NCBI GenBank assembly: GCA_029339195.1 | Contig: JAPTJF010000069.1 | Span: 121,405 to 185,404, forward strand | Direction of reading: 5' to 3' | DNA: 64,000 bases | From: Micractinium sp. NFX-FRZ | Taxonomy: Eukaryota; Chlorophyta; Trebouxiophyceae; Chlorellales; Chlorellaceae | Shown here: positions 34,267 through 47,200 of the stretch, one piece after another | How positions within the stretch are numbered: the first letter of the stretch is position 1 | Layout: each line of letters opens with the position of its first letter | Made by a program: the position numbers and the translations under genes | The notes under the pieces: model-generated | Database searches by the model: none | What the model was told of the DNA's origin: nothing | Seen by the model: only the letters and a program-made list of their open reading frames with translations

Positions 34267-36110
34267 GGAGAGCGCCAGGGGGCTCTGCGACCGCTCAGTC
34301 GCTGCCGATCATTGACGTCTGCCTTGATTGAACACACGGTAGTGCACTAATTATTGTCCACTGGTTATTTTCCGATGTAATGCTTGACAAGTGAAAGGGA
34401 ACGATTACGGACTGACCGCTGAGAAGAGTGGCACACCTGGCGCAAGCTGGCGCCCGCAGCCGCCGCCTCCCAGGATGTGGGCATCTCTGTATTGCAGGTC
34501 TGCCCGCGTGCAGTCGTGCTTGGGGAACAACTGAAACTCTTATGATCTACTCGACCCACGCTTAAGGGTGTAGTGCTGTTCCTTTCATCTGCTCCATCTG
34601 GCCAGCGCACAATGGCAGACGCGCGTGCACCAGTAGGCATGCCTGGTGTACAGGCTGCTGGTTTATGGGCTGAGCTGTCTCAGTTGTGGTAGAATGACCG
34701 TGCGAAGGGCCCTTCCAGTGCAGGGGCTCTCGGAGGCCGGGCCGCCAGGCTGGCGCCCGTGCTGGAGGCGCCGGCGCCCACGGGCAGCCTAGGTCCTGCC
34801 AGGCAGCAAGCCTGCGTCCTTGCCCTCCTGCCCTCTCTGTTCGTTGCTGCAGCTGCGCTCAGCCGCAGTCCCCTCTGCCTTTCATCTGCAGGAATGGAGC
34901 AGCAGTGCAGGGCATCCCTGCAGCGAGCGCACCACCTGGTGGCGCACCCATGCACGCCATGCACAGCGTAGCGTGCACATGCAGCGCCCGCCCCATCGTC
35001 CCCACGAGCGGCCGGTGCAGATGGCGCAGATCCTGCACCAAACGCCGGTGTATGCCGCAGACAGGCACGTTCAGCTGTGGGGGGCTGCCAGGTGGCAGCG
35101 TCTGCCATGCTTGCCAGGCGTGCAGTGCAAGCATGGCACACCTGCAGCACCGCAGCATGGCACACCTGCAGCACCTCCCTGTACTGTGCGCACACGCTTT
35201 CTGTAGGGTACCCTGTTCGCTGTTGTTCGCTCACGAATCTAGTGATTACAGCTGTTGAGCTTGGGTGGTCACAATTGCAGTGTGTTCACACGAGAGCACA
35301 GAACACTCGCAACGCTGCAGTGCCCCAAATGAATCGGTGGCGATAGGGGTTTGGACATTTGGCAGAGGAGTTGGATGAAGGTTTGAGGTGGTGGTACAGC
35401 GCGCCCTCTAAACGGGCGTCACATGTTGGGGGGCTGAGGGGGAATGAAAAGAGGGCCAGGAAGCGGCGGGGGTGTACAGAAGGCACAGGCAGGCACAGGG
35501 AGGAGGGAGCTATGAAACAGAGGCTTGATGGGGGCATGCACCTTGTCTTGCAGGGTGGCGCATGCCCGGGGGGCACAGAGCAGGCGGGGGCACGACCGGG
35601 CGAGGGGCAAAAATATGGCGGCGGGCTGGCAAGCCCGCGAGGGGTTTGGCTGGGGTGGTGGTACAGCAGGGAGGGGGTCCTTGGGCAGAGAGGCCACAGG
35701 GGAGGTATGGCAAGGAGGCAAAGGGCACAGGGGAGCGGGGGGCGGGTGAATAAATGGGAATGGCACCTTGACCCCGATGTGTGTATTGTGGGTAGCTATA
35801 AAGTCTATGTACGCATGCCCTGGGGCGCATTCGGGCCAAAATGGGATGGAAGCAAAGGAGAAGATGGGGAAGGAAGGGGAGCAGTGACGAAACAGAGGGG
35901 GGGACGGGTGATCCGGTGATGAGGCAGTGAGATAATGTACAGGTGACGGGGGCAGCGCTGAGGCTGGGCGAGTCTTGGGGGCTGCTGGCTGTCTGTGTGT
36001 TGGTACTAGCAACGGCTGGAGTATTCAGGAGTTGAGTTGATTGCATGGCATGCCAGCTCATGCGCAGGGGCTGGAGCAGCTGAGTGCTCAAGCCCTGCTT
36101 GCTTTGCTAG
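34267..36110. other. 1.8 kb region between TRAPPC10 start and GATA gene stop
   Basis: Contains the minus-strand TRAPPC10 promoter and the GATA-protein 3' UTR. A 184-codon minus-strand frame (34680-35234) is Cys/Ala-rich with no known domain; a short direct repeat (tgtgccatgc, near 35110 and 35160) lies within it. I do not support it as a gene. A G-rich stretch at 35400-35930 is low complexity. TTACA at 35246 is a possible minus-strand polyadenylation site. Confidence 0.4.
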
Positions 36111-39100
36111 CTACCACTGATAAGGCACCTCCGGCAGCGGCAGCGGCAGCGTTGCTGCCCCAGCAGCAGGAGGTGCGGCCATGTACCGAGGAGGAAGCGG
36201 CGCTGCCCAGTGCTGCTGTGCAGGCCAGCAGCTGGCGGAGGCTGGGGCCAAGGACGGAAGGCTGCGGCCCGCACCGTCAGCGCTGCTGCTCACAGGCAGC
36301 AGCAGGCCCGGCAGTGGCACGCCATAGGAAGGCAGGCCAGCGGCCACGCCACCTGGCATGCTTGCAGCCGTCGCGGGTGCTGGGGGCTGGCTGTAGGCGG
36401 AGACATCAGAGGATGTACTGAGCGTGGCCTGTGGTGCCGGGGGTGCTGCGCCGGGCATGGGCGGCAGCTGCAGCAGCAGCGCAGCAGCCGCGGCGCCGCT
36501 GCCGCCAGGGTGCACTGCCGCTGCTGCTGTTGCGGGAGTTGGCGCTGCAACTGGGGCTGACTTGAAGAGGGAGATGTGGGGTGGCAGGGTTGGCAGCTGC
36601 TGCCGCCGGATGGCCTCTGCCACCTCATATTCTGCCACCTCAGCCGACTCAGCGGCCGCCAGCTCAGCTGCCAGGTCAGGAGAGGTGGCCCCTGCTGCAT
36701 CGCCCAGCCGGGTGCGCGGCGCGCGCACAGTGCGACCAGAGGTGGTCCGCCGGGCGTCCTCCCCTGCCATCGCTGCTGCTGCTGCTGCAGGCGCTAGCAC
36801 AGGTGGCTCAGAGGGGGCTGCCACTGGTGCTGCACCCTGGCTGCCCATGCTGCGCCGCCGCGGCCGCTGGTGCGGCGCCACCTCCTCTGCCTCCTCCACC
36901 TCACTGATGCTCATCTCAATGGGGCTCTCTGGCTCGCTGTCGCTGTCGGCCGCCGCGCCAGGGCTGCCCGCCTTGGCGCCGCCACGCTTTCCGCCGCGGG
37001 CGCCGTTGCCGCCACGGCCGCGCTTGCCGCCGCGCCCTCCCTTGTGAGAGGCTGAGAACTGCTTGAAGCGCGAGGTGCCTGCAGCAGTAGCTGTCCGTGG
37101 AGCACCGTCAGGGCGGAGCACCATACAGCAGGGAGACCATGTGCCAACTAGCTGCTGACCGCAAGGTTAGACCACGCGTTGAGCATCGCAGCCTGATGCT
37201 GCACGTCTGTGGCACAGCAAGCCAGGGAAGTGCTCTCCGGCCCAGCTTGCATCAGCAATGCCCCACACCCGACTGCCCCGGCCCACGCACCCAGCGGCCG
37301 CTCAATGCCGTGCGTCTTCTTGAAAATGCCGCAGGCATTGCAGTACATGCGCCCCGTCTCACGCTCCTTGCGCCAAAGGGGGGTGCTGGTGGTGCCGCAG
37401 TTGAAGCAAGTCTGGGGAGAGGGGCAAACGGGTGGGCAGGAGCCGAGAAAATCAACGATTTGCATAGCAGGGGTTGAACTGCGCTGAACAAACAGACAGG
37501 CGCACAACCCCACAGTCGAGCAGCTCAGCAGGCACAGCATGCTCCTGACCTGCACAGGCTTGCCGCTGGCCGTGCCGCTGCCTCCCCGGTGGTGCGACGC
37601 CGCCTTGGCGGGCCGCGCCGGCTTGTGCAGCACGGCGGCCACCGGTGGCTCCCCAGGGTCTGCATACAGCCGCACCAGGCCAAACGACTGGCCAGTGGCA
37701 GGGTCCGTGATGCGCGCCTGTTTCAGCGATTTGAGGCCCTCAATCGCGCCTGCGGGAGAGGAGAAGGCAGCAAAGAGAAGGGAAAGCGCAAGGGAATGTC
37801 AGGTGCCTGCAAGCTTTGCATGGGCGTCCCCAGAGCATGCATGGGATGTGCAGATTGCCCTCGACCAGATACACCATGCTCCTCCTCCCCTTCAGCTTCC
37901 TAAACCAGCCGTGAGCAACGCAGCCAGCACCCACCATCAAAATCTGCGGTCAGCGCCTCCTTCACCAGCCGGTTGATGAGATCCACACGCTGCCGCTCCG
38001 CCGCCGCCTCATCCAGCAGCTGCACGCTGCTCAGCTCGGATGCTGCAGGCGAAGGGCAGGGCAGCAGAGGGATTAGAGCAGGGCAGCAGGACATGCGGTG
38101 AGGAAGATGCACATCGGTGCAGATGCCAGGCAGAAGGCCAGCGCATGATGAGCACCGCATCTAGCATCAGCGGCACGGCCCCAGTGAGAAAGCACCAACT
38201 TGAAGCGAACCCCAGGAGCAGCAGCAGCAGCACCAGCGACAGCAGCAGCAGACAGCAGCACGAGCAGGCTCACCGCCGTCGCTCTCATAAGCACCCGCAT
38301 CCAGGGGCTCCTCCTCTCCCGCGCCGGCAACGCCACCAGCAGCGGCCACCGCAGCAGTGGCTGCCGCAGCCGTGCCCGCTGCCAGCTCATGAAGATATTC
38401 CTCAGCTGCCTGCCGTGCGCGGCGCGGGCGAAGAGAGCGCCGCCGCTCATCCGCATCCTCCTCATCTGACTGCTCACTGTAGTCGCTCTCGGTTGCCACC
38501 GCCGGGAGCGACCGCCGGCGCGGCCGCGTTGGCTGCCAGCCTGCCGTGTGCAGCACTCCTGCGCCTGCTGCGGCAGCCATGCCGCCCTCCTCTGCATCGC
38601 TGTCCTCCGCTGAGTGCGCTGGGCGTGATGTGGGTGCTGCCACGGGCGGCGCGGCGGGTGGGTGCTGGCCGCGGTGCAGCTGCAGCGTAAGCTCCACGGG
38701 CCGGTGCTTCTGGTGGTGCTTGAAAAAGATGCCGCAAGCGTTGCACATCATCATGCCGCTGGCGCGGTCCTTGCGCCACAGGGGCGTGGTGGTGGTGCCG
38801 CAATTCTCACACACCTTCACGCCCGGCGGCAGCTGCAGCTGCGGCAGCCCCTGCGGGCTGCCCTGTGGCGGCGCCACCAGTGATCCGTTTGCAGGCAGCG
38901 GCGCAAAGGCTGCTGCGGTCATGTCTGCTAATGCCTGCGGGCAGGGTGGGCGGGCGCACCGGCGCCAGCGGCGGTTCAAACGCGGGCGCAAACTACGAAA
39001 ACCCAAGGAGCTGTGCTGTTACGTCCTGAGAATCTGCGCAAACACACATGTAACCTGCGCCCAGCTTCAGTAACGCTTGCAAGAAGAGAAGAATGCTTGC

Positions 39101-39182
39101 CTGCAAGCAAGGCACCTGCCCCCCGCCAGCCCACCTGTGCACTGAGCGGCGCCGGCGGCGGCGCCCCAGAGTGTGAATCCAT
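36111..39182 (-). CDS. GATA-type zinc-finger protein with two fingers
   Basis: Probably a DNA-binding transcription regulator in the nucleus. Exons 39182-39135, 38934-38274, 38042-37935, 37749-37550, 37411-37291 and 37078-36111 join in phase to 701 aa. Finger 1 (about 58-90) is [16 protein letters not shown]...[11 protein letters not shown]; finger 2 (about 341-375) is [16 protein letters not shown]...[11 protein letters not shown]. Both have the CX2C-X18-CX2C spacing. Between them lies a conserved-looking helical block ([20 protein letters not shown]) and a basic linker; after finger 2 come a Lys/Arg/Gly-rich stretch and a Pro/Ala-rich tail suited to activation. The MDSHSG start was chosen because its exon ends in phase with the CAG acceptor before [10 protein letters not shown]; the upstream frame stays open, so the true start could be further out. 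The second and third exons carry poly-Ala. Confidence 0.85.
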
Positions 39183-41201
39183 GTGTGGGGCGGAATGGTG
39201 GCTGCTGCCTGCCGTGGGGCCTACTGGCTGCTTTGCGAGTGCGTCTGGTCGCGCTGCCTGGCTGACAGGAGCACCAGGGGAGCCAGTCAAGTTTGGTTGG
39301 TGGGGCTGCGCGGGGAGCGTGTGCGGCGAGGCAGGGGCGTTAATCGGCGATCTCGGGTGACAAGGGGCTCGGGGAACGCCCCTCCCTGTCCAGAGGCGAG
39401 GCGCCGAGTGAGGCGCCGAGGGCCGCCAGTCCCTTGTCAGGCAACTTGACGCCCTGCGACCACACCCACCCAACTCTGAGTGCCCGCAGAAGCTCATCGA
39501 AGCGGGCCAGCAGAGCTGCAAGAGGCCAAAGTGGTGCGAGACGGCCTAGGCGCGAGCGGCCAAGGCGCGCGGCTCCTCACCTGGCGGCCGGGGCTGCGGC
39601 ACGGGTTGCGGAGCTGTGCAGCTGTTCGGAGGCCCGGAGTAAGCGATCGCGGGCTGGCCCGCGTCTGGCTAGTCAGCGGAGTCTGCAAAACAGCTCTTCG
39701 GTTCCTCTCACGCCGTCTGCAGCGGAGCAAGGCGCATCCAGGTCGCGTTGAGCTGCGCGCCTAACCAGGAAGCTCCGTGAGAGGGCTTGAAGTGGGTCCG
39801 CTGCCTTGCCGGTGTTTGAAGAGCAGCTTTGAGGTGTCTGTGGGGTGTTTGTGCGGACGCGATGGCAAGATAGATGACGCTGCGACGGAGGATGCTTGGG
39901 CAAGGGTCCACTGGCGGATGGCGCCCAGCAGGCTCGGCGCGCGCATGACAGCGAGAGAGAGCAGGTGATGAACACGGATGCATATCACTTCCATGATCAG
40001 GCAACAGCAAGCGCGGCAATGGCTGCTAGCTGGGGGAGCCCCTCTGGCCTGCCCCGCCCCGTCCGCCCAGCTGCTGCAGCCTCCACCCGCTATGGCCCGG
40101 AGCTGAATTTGCGGCCAACACTGGACAGCGCACGCACATCTGCCATGCTGTCTCTCAACCTGCCTGATCATCATTGATCATAAGGACTGGGCAATCAGTC
40201 TTCGAAGCCACCAACCAGGCACAGCCCGGACACACCACAGCAGAGGCACCGCACGGCCCCTGCCTCCAAGCAGACAGCGCACCACTAATGCCGCTGCATA
40301 TCGATTCTCCTCAGTGGAAGGAATCGCGAATTGATAGGCCGGCGGCATGGGGGGTGTGCACAGGGTGTGCACAGTGGGGTGTGCACAGCGTGGGCCCGGT
40401 TGGTGCAGCGTCATCGACACCCGCCTCATTGACCACGCCACAACGAGCGCCAATGTGGGGTTGCCCTTGACGCTGCAGCCCAGGCAGAGCTGTGCCAACC
40501 TTCCTGTTGTAATGCTGGCGTGGCGTGCACAAGTTCTGCGGCACAGCGCACAGCAGGAATACCGGAGGCACCTGCAGTGGCATGCCCCCACCGGAGCCCG
40601 CCACCCATGCAGGACGTAGGGGCCGTGGTGGAGGTGTGCCGTGCCGCGGGCATGAGCCGCAAGGTGGCCCGTCTGCGCCCCGCAGCCATGGTCAAAGGCT
40701 GAGCTGCGACGGCTCGCCAGCAACAGGGGCTCCGCAGAGGTTAAGTGCGCTCGGAAAGTGCCTGCTCCTGCTCTTCCCTGCATCCGCCTGCGGCCTGTGG
40801 CGGCGGTGATCAACTGCTGAGTGGCTGCTGGGGGCAATCAAGCGGGGGAACCTTCGCCTGTTATGCAGATCATCCCGCTGCCGGGTTCCTAGGTGCGCAT
40901 GTGCCTGCTGAGTTTGCACTGCCCTTTTCTGTTGATGTACTGTCCTGCTTTACAGCCTGCTTGCCAATTGTTCGTTCACATCAATCATGCATTGACAAAG
41001 GACATGGGTTTTGCCTCCCTGGGCATGAATGGCATTGCAACGCGCAAGGTGCGCAAAACAAAGGAATCATTTGTTCGGCCAGCGACCTCAGCATCCTGCT
41101 GATCGGCGAATGCCGCCTCCCTTTCAGCAGCGCTGTGCCGGGGCGCGTACGCGCGTCTGTGCAAGGCCATGTGGCCATCCAGCCTGGCCGTCTTGCGCTG
41201 C
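39183..41201. other. 2 kb intergenic region, GATA promoter and pyruvate kinase 3' end
   Basis: No supportable gene on either strand. Near 40352-40390 the unit gtgtgcacag recurs three times. A TTACA at 40950-40954 gives a minus-strand TGTAA about 250 bases past the pyruvate kinase stop. Confidence 0.45.
40950..40954 (-). terminator. candidate polyadenylation signal TGTAA (minus)
   Basis: Minus-strand TGTAA about 250 bases past the pyruvate kinase stop codon. Confidence 0.55.
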
Positions 41202-44200
41202 TCAAGCCACGTGCCGCACCTGCACCGAGCGCACCGTGTCTGCCGACCCGTCGTCCAGCTCAGCACGGATGTCGCTCACCACTACCACCAGGTCCCCAGG
41301 AGCCACAAGGTTGCGGGCCTTGAGAAGCTGCGCACAGCATACAAGGGGAGACGGGGACAAAGGGGGGGCAGCGGGTCACGAGGTTGAGGGCCTTAAGCAA
41401 GCCGCACAGCACACAAAGGGGGGGAAGAGGAGGGGCAGCGGGTTGGCACACATTTAGTCAAGCGCGCCACCGCCAGGGACCAGGCAAACGACCCCACAGG
41501 CTCAGCCCGCCTTGAAGGCACGGCGAATGGAGTCCTGGCTACCCCACCCCAAACCGTACTCTGCCCACCCTGAAGGCACCCCCGCGCATGGAGTCCTTGG
41601 CGCCATATACCCACTCCTCTGCTCCCTGCACACCCAACCCAAACCGTACTCTGACCCACCTTGAAGGCACGGCGGATTGAGTCCTCGGCGCTGTCTGCTG
41701 AGAAGTCCATGCGGAAGGGGGACACCCCCCAGCGCAGGTTCAGGATCTGGCGGGTCTCCTGCTTGTCTGCAGATCGAGAAGGCCAGGGGCAGGAAAGCGG
41801 CCAGAAAATCAAGGCGGGGGAGGGACAGGGGCCGGCGGCGGGGGGTATGGGCAGGGGAAGACAGGAGGTGAAGGCAAAAGCCTTATATTGCGGGGAAGAT
41901 CGCTTCAGCAGATGCGATGTGGGCAGCAGGGCAGCCGCTGCAGCACAAAAACACGTGGGCAGGTGCCCAGCACATGCCCTTCAGGAGTGCCACACGCCAA
42001 ATGAGCCAGCTGTCACCTGCCCCTCCCCTCACACCCACCCACCCACCCACCCACCCACCCACCCACCCACCCGTGAATGCAAAGATGGGCGCATCGGGGC
42101 GGCAGCGGCTGAGGTAGCCGGGCATGTATCCGCGCCGCGTGAAGCACAGCACCGCCCGCGCCTTGAGCGCGTCGGCCGTCAGTGCGGCCGCTGCGCACAG
42201 CTGCTCTGACACCAGGCCGTCCAGGGAGCCGCCAATGGGAGGCAGAGCAATCTGGCCGTGCTTCTCCTCCCTATGGGGCGGCGGGCAGAGCGGCGCAGGT
42301 TCATAATCAGGGGTGGCCTCTTCTTTCTTCCCTCAGCCAGCAAGCGCAGCACCTCTCGAGCTTCACAGAGGGTAGGACCACCGGCCGCCAGCTGGGTGTT
42401 TTCCGCCCTCACTGCTGGTATTCACATCTTTAGGGAATGCAACACCACTCCTCAAGTCAACAACGTATCTACCTTCCCCCAGGGCACCCTCTATCACCTT
42501 CACCCCTCACCTCATCCACTCCTCAACTGAACTTATTCTACCTCTCCCCAGGGCACCCTGTGTACTAACCCTCACCTCATCCACTCCTCGATGCGGATGG
42601 CCACCGAGCGCAGCACCTCCAGGCTCTTGAGCGGGTACGACCCCGCCGCCGTCTCGCCGCACAGCATCAGCGCGTCTGCCCGCTGGCGCACGCAGTCGGC
42701 GATGTCGCTGACCTGCAAGTGGGTGGGTGGGATGCATCGGAATGCTCAGAGTTAACCACGCACACAACCGTGCTGGCGAGCGCAGTGTGCATCCTTTGGA
42801 ACCTGTGCAGCTGAGAGGTGTGCATGGAGGGCATTCATGGGAGTGGCGAAAGGCAAAGGTGATGTTGGTACCGGAGTGGCTGGCGGGCGGGCAGGCAGTT
42901 GAGCGCAGTTTGTGAGGGTGAGAGCTACCCAGTGATTGTGCAGCAGGCGCGCAAGCAGGCCTTGCCCACACTCGCTGGCCGCTCTGCGGCTGCGTCGCTT
43001 CGCTACAAGCCCATCCCACAACATGCCAGCCCCCGGGCCCTCGGGTGCACCCCACCTCTGCGCGTGTCGGCGTGGGCAGGGTGTGCATTGACTGCAGCAG
43101 GTGGCTGGCCACGATGACAGGCTTCCCCTCCTGCCGGCACCGCATCACTACCTCCTTCTGTGACAGCCAGGCAGGGGGGCAGGGGGTGGTGAGAGGACGG
43201 GCAGGGCAGAGGGAAGGCGGTTGGGGTAGTTGGGGGGACGGGGGCGGGGCGTTTTGACAGGTCGGGGGCAGGCCTTGGGTCGGCGGGCAACATGGGTTGT
43301 GCAAATGCAAGAGGTTCCTACGCGCAACAGGGCAGGGCGGGGCAGGACAGGGCGGGGGCAAGGGCCTGGTGGTGCGTGAGCCTTGGCACGGCTGCCGCTG
43401 GAACTGGCACTGCCCGCCACACCCTGACAGCACCTGCTTGTAACCCCAGCCCAGCCGCCGCACCTGGATGGAGGGCACGTTCTCAAAGGGCACCTGGGCC
43501 CCCAGGTCGCTGCGTGCCACCATGACGCCGTCTGCCGCAGCCACGATTTCGGCCAGGTTGGGCAGCGCGTCGGCGCTCTCAATCTGCGGAGTTGAAAAGG
43601 TGCATGGGAGGGCAGAGAGAGAGAAGGCAATACAACGAGTGGGTGGGGCGGCCTTGCAGCTAGGATGGCAAGCAGCAGCTTGAGGTGGACACTGCATGGG
43701 CAGAGCAGGCCGCCTTCCCGCTAAGATGGCAAGCAGGTGGCCTCCAGTGGACAGTGCATGGGCAAAGCAGGCCCGGGTGCAAGCCCCCTGCTCACCTGGC
43801 GCACCTTGCCTGTCCCACCTCCAGTGTTCATGCCGCACAGCTGGCGCACACTTAGCTGACTGGCCTGCCTTGGAGTGCCGGCAGTACACCCTGTTCCCAT
43901 CGGCAGTACACCCTGTGCCCGCTCGCCTTTGCCATGATCTCGATGCGCCGAGAGGCACGGCTCTCCACGTAACTCTGCAGGCAGACAAGCAACGACAGGG
44001 ATGGGGTGTGATGTTGTCACGGTTTGTCTGCTGCACAGCAGTGGGGAACAAGGAGCCCACGCTGCCTGTGCCCCCAAGCCAGGTGCCACTTCTTCCCGGT
44101 TGTTCCAGCAGCAAAACCTCTTTCCCTCGCCCCCTCCCCCCCCACCAACACCACACCCCCCACCAACACCAACCTTCAGGTTTTTGATTGGGTCTGCGCT

Positions 44201-47200
44201 CTTCACAAAAGAGAGGGAGATGAAGTCCACGCCGCACTCAATGGCCAGGTCAATGTCGCGCCAGTCCTGCGGTACAAAGCGATGCAGTACAGGGGCAGGG
44301 CATGGCGAGGGCGAGATGAGGTGGACGCTGCGCACGATTGGCCGCATGCCTGGCAGGCCAGCCATCGTGCGCAGGGTGGAGGAGAGCCACCAAGCAGTGG
44401 TGCCGGCAGGCTGCCCAGCTGCATGCCCCTGCCTTTCCACATGCGTCTCAACGCCCATCATGCAAGTGCTCGCCTGTGCCCCAAGCCTCCAAGGCACCCC
44501 CCAAGCCCGCAAGGAAGCCCCGGGGCAGCCCACAAGGGACAAACCAGCACGCCTGATTAGCCAAATCCCCACTACCCATATGCCCGCCAGGCCTGGCCAG
44601 CTGGCCAGCCTCATATGAACCCACCTTTGCACTGATGACTGGCAGGTGGGCGTTGCGGGCCCGCACCGTGCGCCCCGCCCGCCGGAACACAAGGTTGGCG
44701 CGGCTCAGGATGAGGCCTGCGCAGGCAGGCAGGGGGCAGCCTTTGCGTTGTCTTGCCTTGCCTCACAAATCGGGTTCGGAGCCAGCAAAGCTCATGCACG
44801 CATCGCGATGTAGGACTCAAACAGTCTCAATGGTTGCAGCTACGGCAGAGCGTGCCGGGGGTGCAGGCAGGGAGGCAGGGGGGACCGGAGAAGCAGGCGC
44901 GTGCCCACCTACCAGGCATGCTTCCCCCGCCCACCCCAGCTGACACCCCTTCCCCTTCAACCCCTTCCCCTCCCACCCAGCCACGCACCTGGGTCCACCA
45001 CGCGCGCCAGCACATCCGGGCCCGCCTTGGAGACCACCTCCAGCGACACCATGCCGCCATCCACAACCAGCATGTCACCGGGCAGCGTGTCCTCGGCAAA
45101 CGCGTCATAGCTGCAGGCGCGGGCACATAATAGCCAAGTTGAACAACACATGGCGGGTTTCAGGGTGCTCAGAGAGCAGGCAAAGGCACCGTAGCCGCAT
45201 TGAAAGCGAGGGAGCGGTCATGTGGCCAAGCACACAGCGGCCATGGAGCTCACGGCCCATCGACGCCACACACCACCGGCACTCCTCCTCCCACCTGCCC
45301 GCCCGTCCTACCCGCCACCGTCCAGCCCCACCCCTGACACCCCTGGTGGTCACCTGACGGAGAAGCAGTTGCCGCTGCAGGTGGAGGCCTCCCTCACGGT
45401 GAACACAAACTCCTCGCCCTTGGCAGCCTTCACCGGGGCGGGCAGGTCCATGATGTGAACCTCGCTGCCCTCGGTGTCCATCTGGAAGGAGGAGGAGGGA
45501 AAGAGGGGATGGGGAGGTGTGAGAGGGTGCGTGGGGGGCAAGGAGGGCCAGTGGGCAGGTCCATCGTGTGGCACTTTGTTGCCCTTGCTGCCCATCTGGA
45601 AGGAGGAGGAGGAACGAGGGTAGGGGGAGGTGTGAGACTGGTGCTATTGCTGCCCTCGGTGTGCATCCGAGGGGAAAGAGGACAGGGGATAGGGGAGGTG
45701 TGAGAGTTGGAGGGTGAATGGGGAGAACGGGGGGCCAGGCCCGTCGTGGGACACCCCGCTGCCCTCGGTGTCTATCTACGTTGGCGTTGAGTGAGAGCCT
45801 ACTTGGGTGATTGGGGCGGGCAAGTTGCGGGATGACCTCCCCCCCTGCCACCCTCCTCTCTGCAGCTACCGTCCAGCCACTTGAGACCTGCCTAGCAAAG
45901 CCCTTCTTGTGCTCCCCACTTCAAGCGACAATCGCGACCTCTCCTCTCCAACCAACCCTCTCGTGCACTCCACCACAAACTCATCCTGATGCTACAGGGA
46001 ACAACAAAGACAACCCCATGATTCAGCTTGCGAATGTAGGCCACCACCCCCTGCCACCCCACTCTCCCTGCCAGCCACCAACAACACCTTTCCTGCTTCC
46101 CTGCTTCAAACCATCCCTCACCATGATTGCCACAGAGTAGCCCTTGTCCTTGTTCAGCCGGCGGATGCGCTCCACCACCACCCGGTGGTACTCGTGGCTG
46201 CCGTGGCTCAGGTTGAGGCGGGCCACGTTCATGCCGCCCACCTGCGGGACGGACAGGGGAGCAGGTGGGGCAGGCCAGATGGGCAGGCAAGGTGGGGGCG
46301 TGGTGTGCAGAGTGGGAAGAGGGTGTGGCGGGTGTGCGGGGCAGGCTGAAGCTGTTTTGCAGATGGATGCGGCGGCAGGTGGCAGCTCCGGTGTGGCAGT
46401 GTCTATAGCTGGGTGCTGCACTGCACAAGCTGTGCTGCGCACCCCGTTGCTGCTGCCTCACTGCCTGATCTGCACACACATCTCACACCCCAATTTACTG
46501 GTGAGATGAGGGGCAGCAGGGAGAGTTATGCACGCGCCAGCACCTGGCACACTCCGACATTGCACACTCAATGGATGGAACCACAATGAGACACGCAAGC
46601 CCAGCCCACTAGGCCGCCCACAGCTCACCGCCAGTGCCTCCAGCATCTCCTCGCTGTCGCAGGCGGGGCCGATGGTGGCAACCAGCTTGGTGCGGCGGTC
46701 GGAGCGGAAGCCTGCAGGGAGGTGAGGGGGCAGGCGGGCGGAGGGGGGACGCGTGCTAAGCAAGGCGTGACCAGAACTCTCGGAAGATGCCCAGGGCAGA
46801 AGGGGGTTGAAGAGGAGAGGAGGGAGGGCGCCAGAAACCGGGCTGGCGTGGTCAGAGCTGCAGACAGATTGTGCACGTGCACCAGCAACGCGGCGGCTGA
46901 TCTATTGTTGGCGCAATGTGAATGCGGGGCACACCCCGCCAGCTTGCTGGCTGCTGAAGGCGCGGGAGCAGAGCAGGCAGCACTGCTGCCAGGACCGCGC
47001 ACAAGCAGCGACTGCCCTTGCACAGTGGCGCACACACGCACCGTTGTCAGCAAGCTCCTGCTCAAAGCCAGCTGTCAGCTCTGGTTGAGCTGCCTGGTCC
47101 GCGTGGCTGCGCCCCGGCGCGGGGAGCACTGCTGAGGAGCTGGCAGCGGGCGGAGCAGCGGCGGCCACCCGCTTGCCGCCAGCACCATTGCCAGCCGCCT

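Noticed and set aside
34680..35234. A 184-codon minus-strand ORF with Cys-rich stretch
   Set aside because: No recognisable zinc-finger spacing, includes a direct repeat and has no splice or family support.
40352..40390. GTGTGCACAG triplet as a transcription-factor operator
   Set aside because: Three copies of a near-palindrome are suggestive, but nothing ties them to a gene; they may be simple sequence.
42507..44237. A 576-codon minus-strand ORF
   Set aside because: Reads through pyruvate kinase exons and introns; the introns happen to lack stops in that frame.
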